Source: CAYQZD01 sp964421875 (GTDB lineage: Bacteria; Electryoneota; Tariuqbacteria; Tariuqbacterales; Tariuqbacteraceae). From it: a stretch of 5,365 nt of DNA. The stretch's first letter is position 1. Every line of letters begins with the position of its first letter. Location: contig CAYQZD010000185.1 in NCBI GenBank assembly GCA_964421875.1, positions 1 to 5,365 of the forward strand, given 5' to 3'. The notes beneath the pieces were generated by a model, which worked only from the letters and a program-made list of their open reading frames with translations, ran no database searches and had not been told where the DNA came from. Positions 3,947 to 5,365 of the stretch are shown here, one piece after another. The translations under genes were made by a program, and so were the position numbers.

Positions 3947-5245
3947 CTATTCTGTTTTCTTCAGCCCCAGCCGCTCCATAAAGGAATCGATGCGATCCAT
4001 CGTCTTAGCTTCGTCGAATTCCCGCGAATCGCCCATATTCCCCTCAAAGGTCATCACCGGCACATCTTGATGGGTCAGTCCGTAATGGTTCTCCATAATG
4101 CCGCAGGAGAGCCCTTCGCAGCCGCGGTTCAAGTGCAGCATCACTCCGTCCAAATCCCATTCGTCGTAGATGCGCTTCATCATCTTGGTCTTAAGGGTGG
4201 GGTCATAGAAATGCTGCCATTCCGGCTTGGACAGGTTCCAGTCGGCTAAGACCCGCAAAGCCTGGTCGCGGGTATCGATTTTCACTCCCGCCTGCTGAGG
4301 GGTGGTGCGGGGTCCCCAGGTTCCGTCGGGCTTGTCTTCCCAGATGCCGATGAGCCCGAAGGTGTAGAGCGAACCCACCGACACCGCCCCAAATTTCTCC
4401 AAGTAACGGAATACACTGAGAAATCCCCAGGGGGGCTGAGTGTCGGAAATCAGGCGGCATCGTTCGTTGGGAACCGCAGCTATACCCCGGTCGATGCGGT
4501 CTTTCATTTCGTCCCGGACTTCTTCGTAAAAATCGGCGAACTCCTTTTTCGCTTTGGACAGCGTCCCGAACACATAGAGGGAATACATCGACTTTTCATC
4601 GAGAGGCGCGGGCTGATGGCGGTTAAGGCAGCAGATTTCCGCCCAGACCGAGGTCGAACGGCAGTCGTTCAGCACCGCTTCGATGAGCTTTTCATCGTTG
4701 TATTCACGTCCGGTGGTTTTTTCCAGAAATTCGATGGACTCGTGCATCTGTTCCACCACATACTGTAGTTTGTCCTCGTTCAGCGTTTCATAGGGCCCGA
4801 CCGAGACATCGGTGCAGAAATAGGGGATACCCTTGTATTCCGCCACATGCTGATACCACTTGGCGTGGCTGCAGCAGATATGATCCTGAAAGGCGAAGTC
4901 CGGGTGGGGATATTCCCCGCCGAAGGCGAACTTGTTCAGGTACATCGACCCCCAGTAATTGCGCATATAGGCGCATAAGTCGCGCGCCCAACCTTTGGCT
5001 TCAGCCGCTTCCAGGCATTCCAGGGAAAAATCCTTCCGGAAGGCGATAGAGGCGGCGTAGGGCTCGCCGGTGATAGGGTAAACATCGTCCCCCAATCCGT
5101 AGGGGATGGCGTCGAAGGACCAGGCTCCGCCTGTCCAGCGGATTCCGCCGCGCTCGTGAGCGGCGGCGTAGTCTTGATAGTACTTATCTCGAAGCTCCTT
5201 AGCCTTTTCCCAGCATTTCAGGGGCTCTTTGCGGTATTGGGTCAT
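3947..5245 (-). CDS. bzdO: Benzoyl-CoA reductase, bzd-type catalytic subunit O
   Basis: One of the two substrate-binding, ring-reducing subunits of class I benzoyl-CoA reductase. It belongs to the 2-hydroxyglutaryl-CoA dehydratase D-component (HgdB/BcrB/BadE) family and is cytoplasmic. With subunit N it would accept electrons from the P-Q module and reduce benzoyl-CoA to cyclohexa-1,5-diene-1-carbonyl-CoA. The 432-residue length fits the O/B subunit. Recognisable stretches are GGIRWTGGAWSFDAIPYGLG (33-52), DLCAYMRNYWGS (89-100, Cys91), HICCSHAKWYQ (122-132, Cys124-Cys125) and NRGCEGLSCGIMENHYG (373-389, Cys376). Cys91, one of Cys124/125 and Cys376 are the likely ligands of its [4Fe-4S] cluster. 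There is no signal peptide or membrane segment. GGAG (5254-5257) lies 8 nt before the ATG at 5245. Subunit N is not downstream, so it must be upstream of the window or elsewhere. A related aryl-CoA reductase with a substituted-benzoyl substrate cannot be excluded. Confidence 0.88.
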   Translation of the reverse strand: MTQYRKEPLKCWEKAKELRDKYYQDYAAAHERGGIRWTGGAWSFDAIPYGLGDDVYPITGEPYAASIAFRKDFSLECLEAAEAKGWARDLCAYMRNYWGSMYLNKFAFGGEYPHPDFAFQDHICCSHAKWYQHVAEYKGIPYFCTDVSVGPYETLNEDKLQYVVEQMHESIEFLEKTTGREYNDEKLIEAVLNDCRSTSVWAEICCLNRHQPAPLDEKSMYSLYVFGTLSKAKKEFADFYEEVRDEMKDRIDRGIAAVPNERCRLISDTQPPWGFLSVFRYLEKFGAVSVGSLYTFGLIGIWEDKPDGTWGPRTTPQQAGVKIDTRDQALRVLADWNLSKPEWQHFYDPTLKTKMMKRIYDEWDLDGVMLHLNRGCEGLSCGIMENHYGLTHQDVPVMTFEGNMGDSREFDEAKTMDRIDSFMERLGLKKTE

Positions 5246-5262
5246 TTGTATTGCTCCATTTG

Positions 5263-5278
5263 ATTATAGACTAATATA
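5263..5278 (-). promoter_or_regulatory. AT-rich -10-like elements upstream of bzdO
   Basis: On the minus strand, TATATT (5273-5278) and a perfect TATAAT (5263-5268) lie 28 and 18 nt upstream of the bzdO start. A start driven by TATATT would leave a leader of about 20 nt containing the GGAG site. TATAAT would start inside that site. No -35 hexamer is visible because the upstream DNA is the heptamer array. Promoter activity is therefore uncertain. Confidence 0.25.
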
Positions 5279-5282
5279 GATA

Positions 5283-5365
5283 CGAGATGCGAGATGCGAG
5301 GCGCGAGATGCGAGATGCGAGATGCGAGGCGCGAGATGCGAGATGCGAGATGCGAGGCGCGAGAT
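5283..5365. repeat. Tandem heptamer array with 28-bp higher-order period
   Basis: Twelve consecutive 7-bp units (the last cut after 6 bases by the window edge) follow an exact pattern. CGAGATG is repeated and every fourth unit is CGAGGCG, at 5297-5303, 5325-5331 and 5353-5359. The larger period is therefore 28 bp, three CGAGATG plus one CGAGGCG. There are no other mismatches. The array begins 38 nt upstream of the bzdO start codon. Because 7 is not a multiple of 3 and no start or ribosome-binding site is seen, it is treated as non-coding. Its true length is unknown. Confidence 0.9.

Noticed and set aside
3899..4991. Frames overlapping bzdO on both strands
   Set aside because: They are shadows of a clearly recognised catalytic subunit and have no independent start signals or motifs.
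5242..5259. Five-codon leader peptide whose TGA overlaps the bzdO ATG
   Set aside because: The frame ATG GAG CAA TAC AAA TGA exists, but its first bases form the bzdO ribosome-binding site and it has none of its own, so coincidence is likelier.
5283..5365. CRISPR array
   Set aside because: The units are 7 bp with no unique spacers. This is a simple tandem repeat.

Overview
The window looks like chromosomal DNA from an uncultured or little-studied anaerobic bacterium that degrades aromatic compounds. Four complete protein genes lie on the minus strand, so transcription runs from high to low coordinates. Three of them are recognisable subunits of an ATP-dependent (class I) benzoyl-CoA reductase of the Azoarcus 'bzd' type: the catalytic subunit O (3947-5245) and the two ATPase/activator subunits P (1411-2181) and Q (279-1148). 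The assignment rests on reading the protein motifs and subunit lengths, not on a database search. I cannot name the phylum. Gene bodies of moderate GC, AT-rich outer flanks and many short palindromic repeats in every gap would fit a metagenomic lineage.

Layout in transcription order. 5283-5365 is a tandem array of 7-bp units organised as a 28-bp higher-order repeat, cut by the window edge. 3947-5245 is the bzdO-like gene. 3688-3946 is a spacer packed with GC-rich hairpins. 2404-3687 encodes a GAF-domain, RsbU-like PP2C serine/threonine phosphatase, placed between reductase subunits. 2182-2403 is a spacer with more hairpins and a candidate promoter. 1411-2181 is the bzdP-like gene. 1149-1410 is a spacer with a 68-bp nested inverted repeat and a hairpin identical to one in the previous spacer. 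279-1148 is the bzdQ-like gene. 193-234 holds a possible terminator. 7-183 is AT-rich and carries a 58-codon fragment resembling the N-terminus of an IS200/REP-associated (Y1) transposase.

How the genes work together. In known bzd-type enzymes, P and Q form an ATP-hydrolysing module with a bridging [4Fe-4S] cluster. It drives low-potential electrons from ferredoxin into the N-O module, which reduces benzoyl-CoA to a cyclic dienoyl-CoA. N is not in the window and may lie beyond the heptamer array. The phosphatase is of the class that controls anti-sigma-factor antagonists or other phosphorylated switches. Its position suggests, but does not prove, a regulatory link to aromatic degradation. The spacers of about 220-260 nt between genes that are normally tightly packed, each loaded with palindromes, are the most unusual structural aspect.
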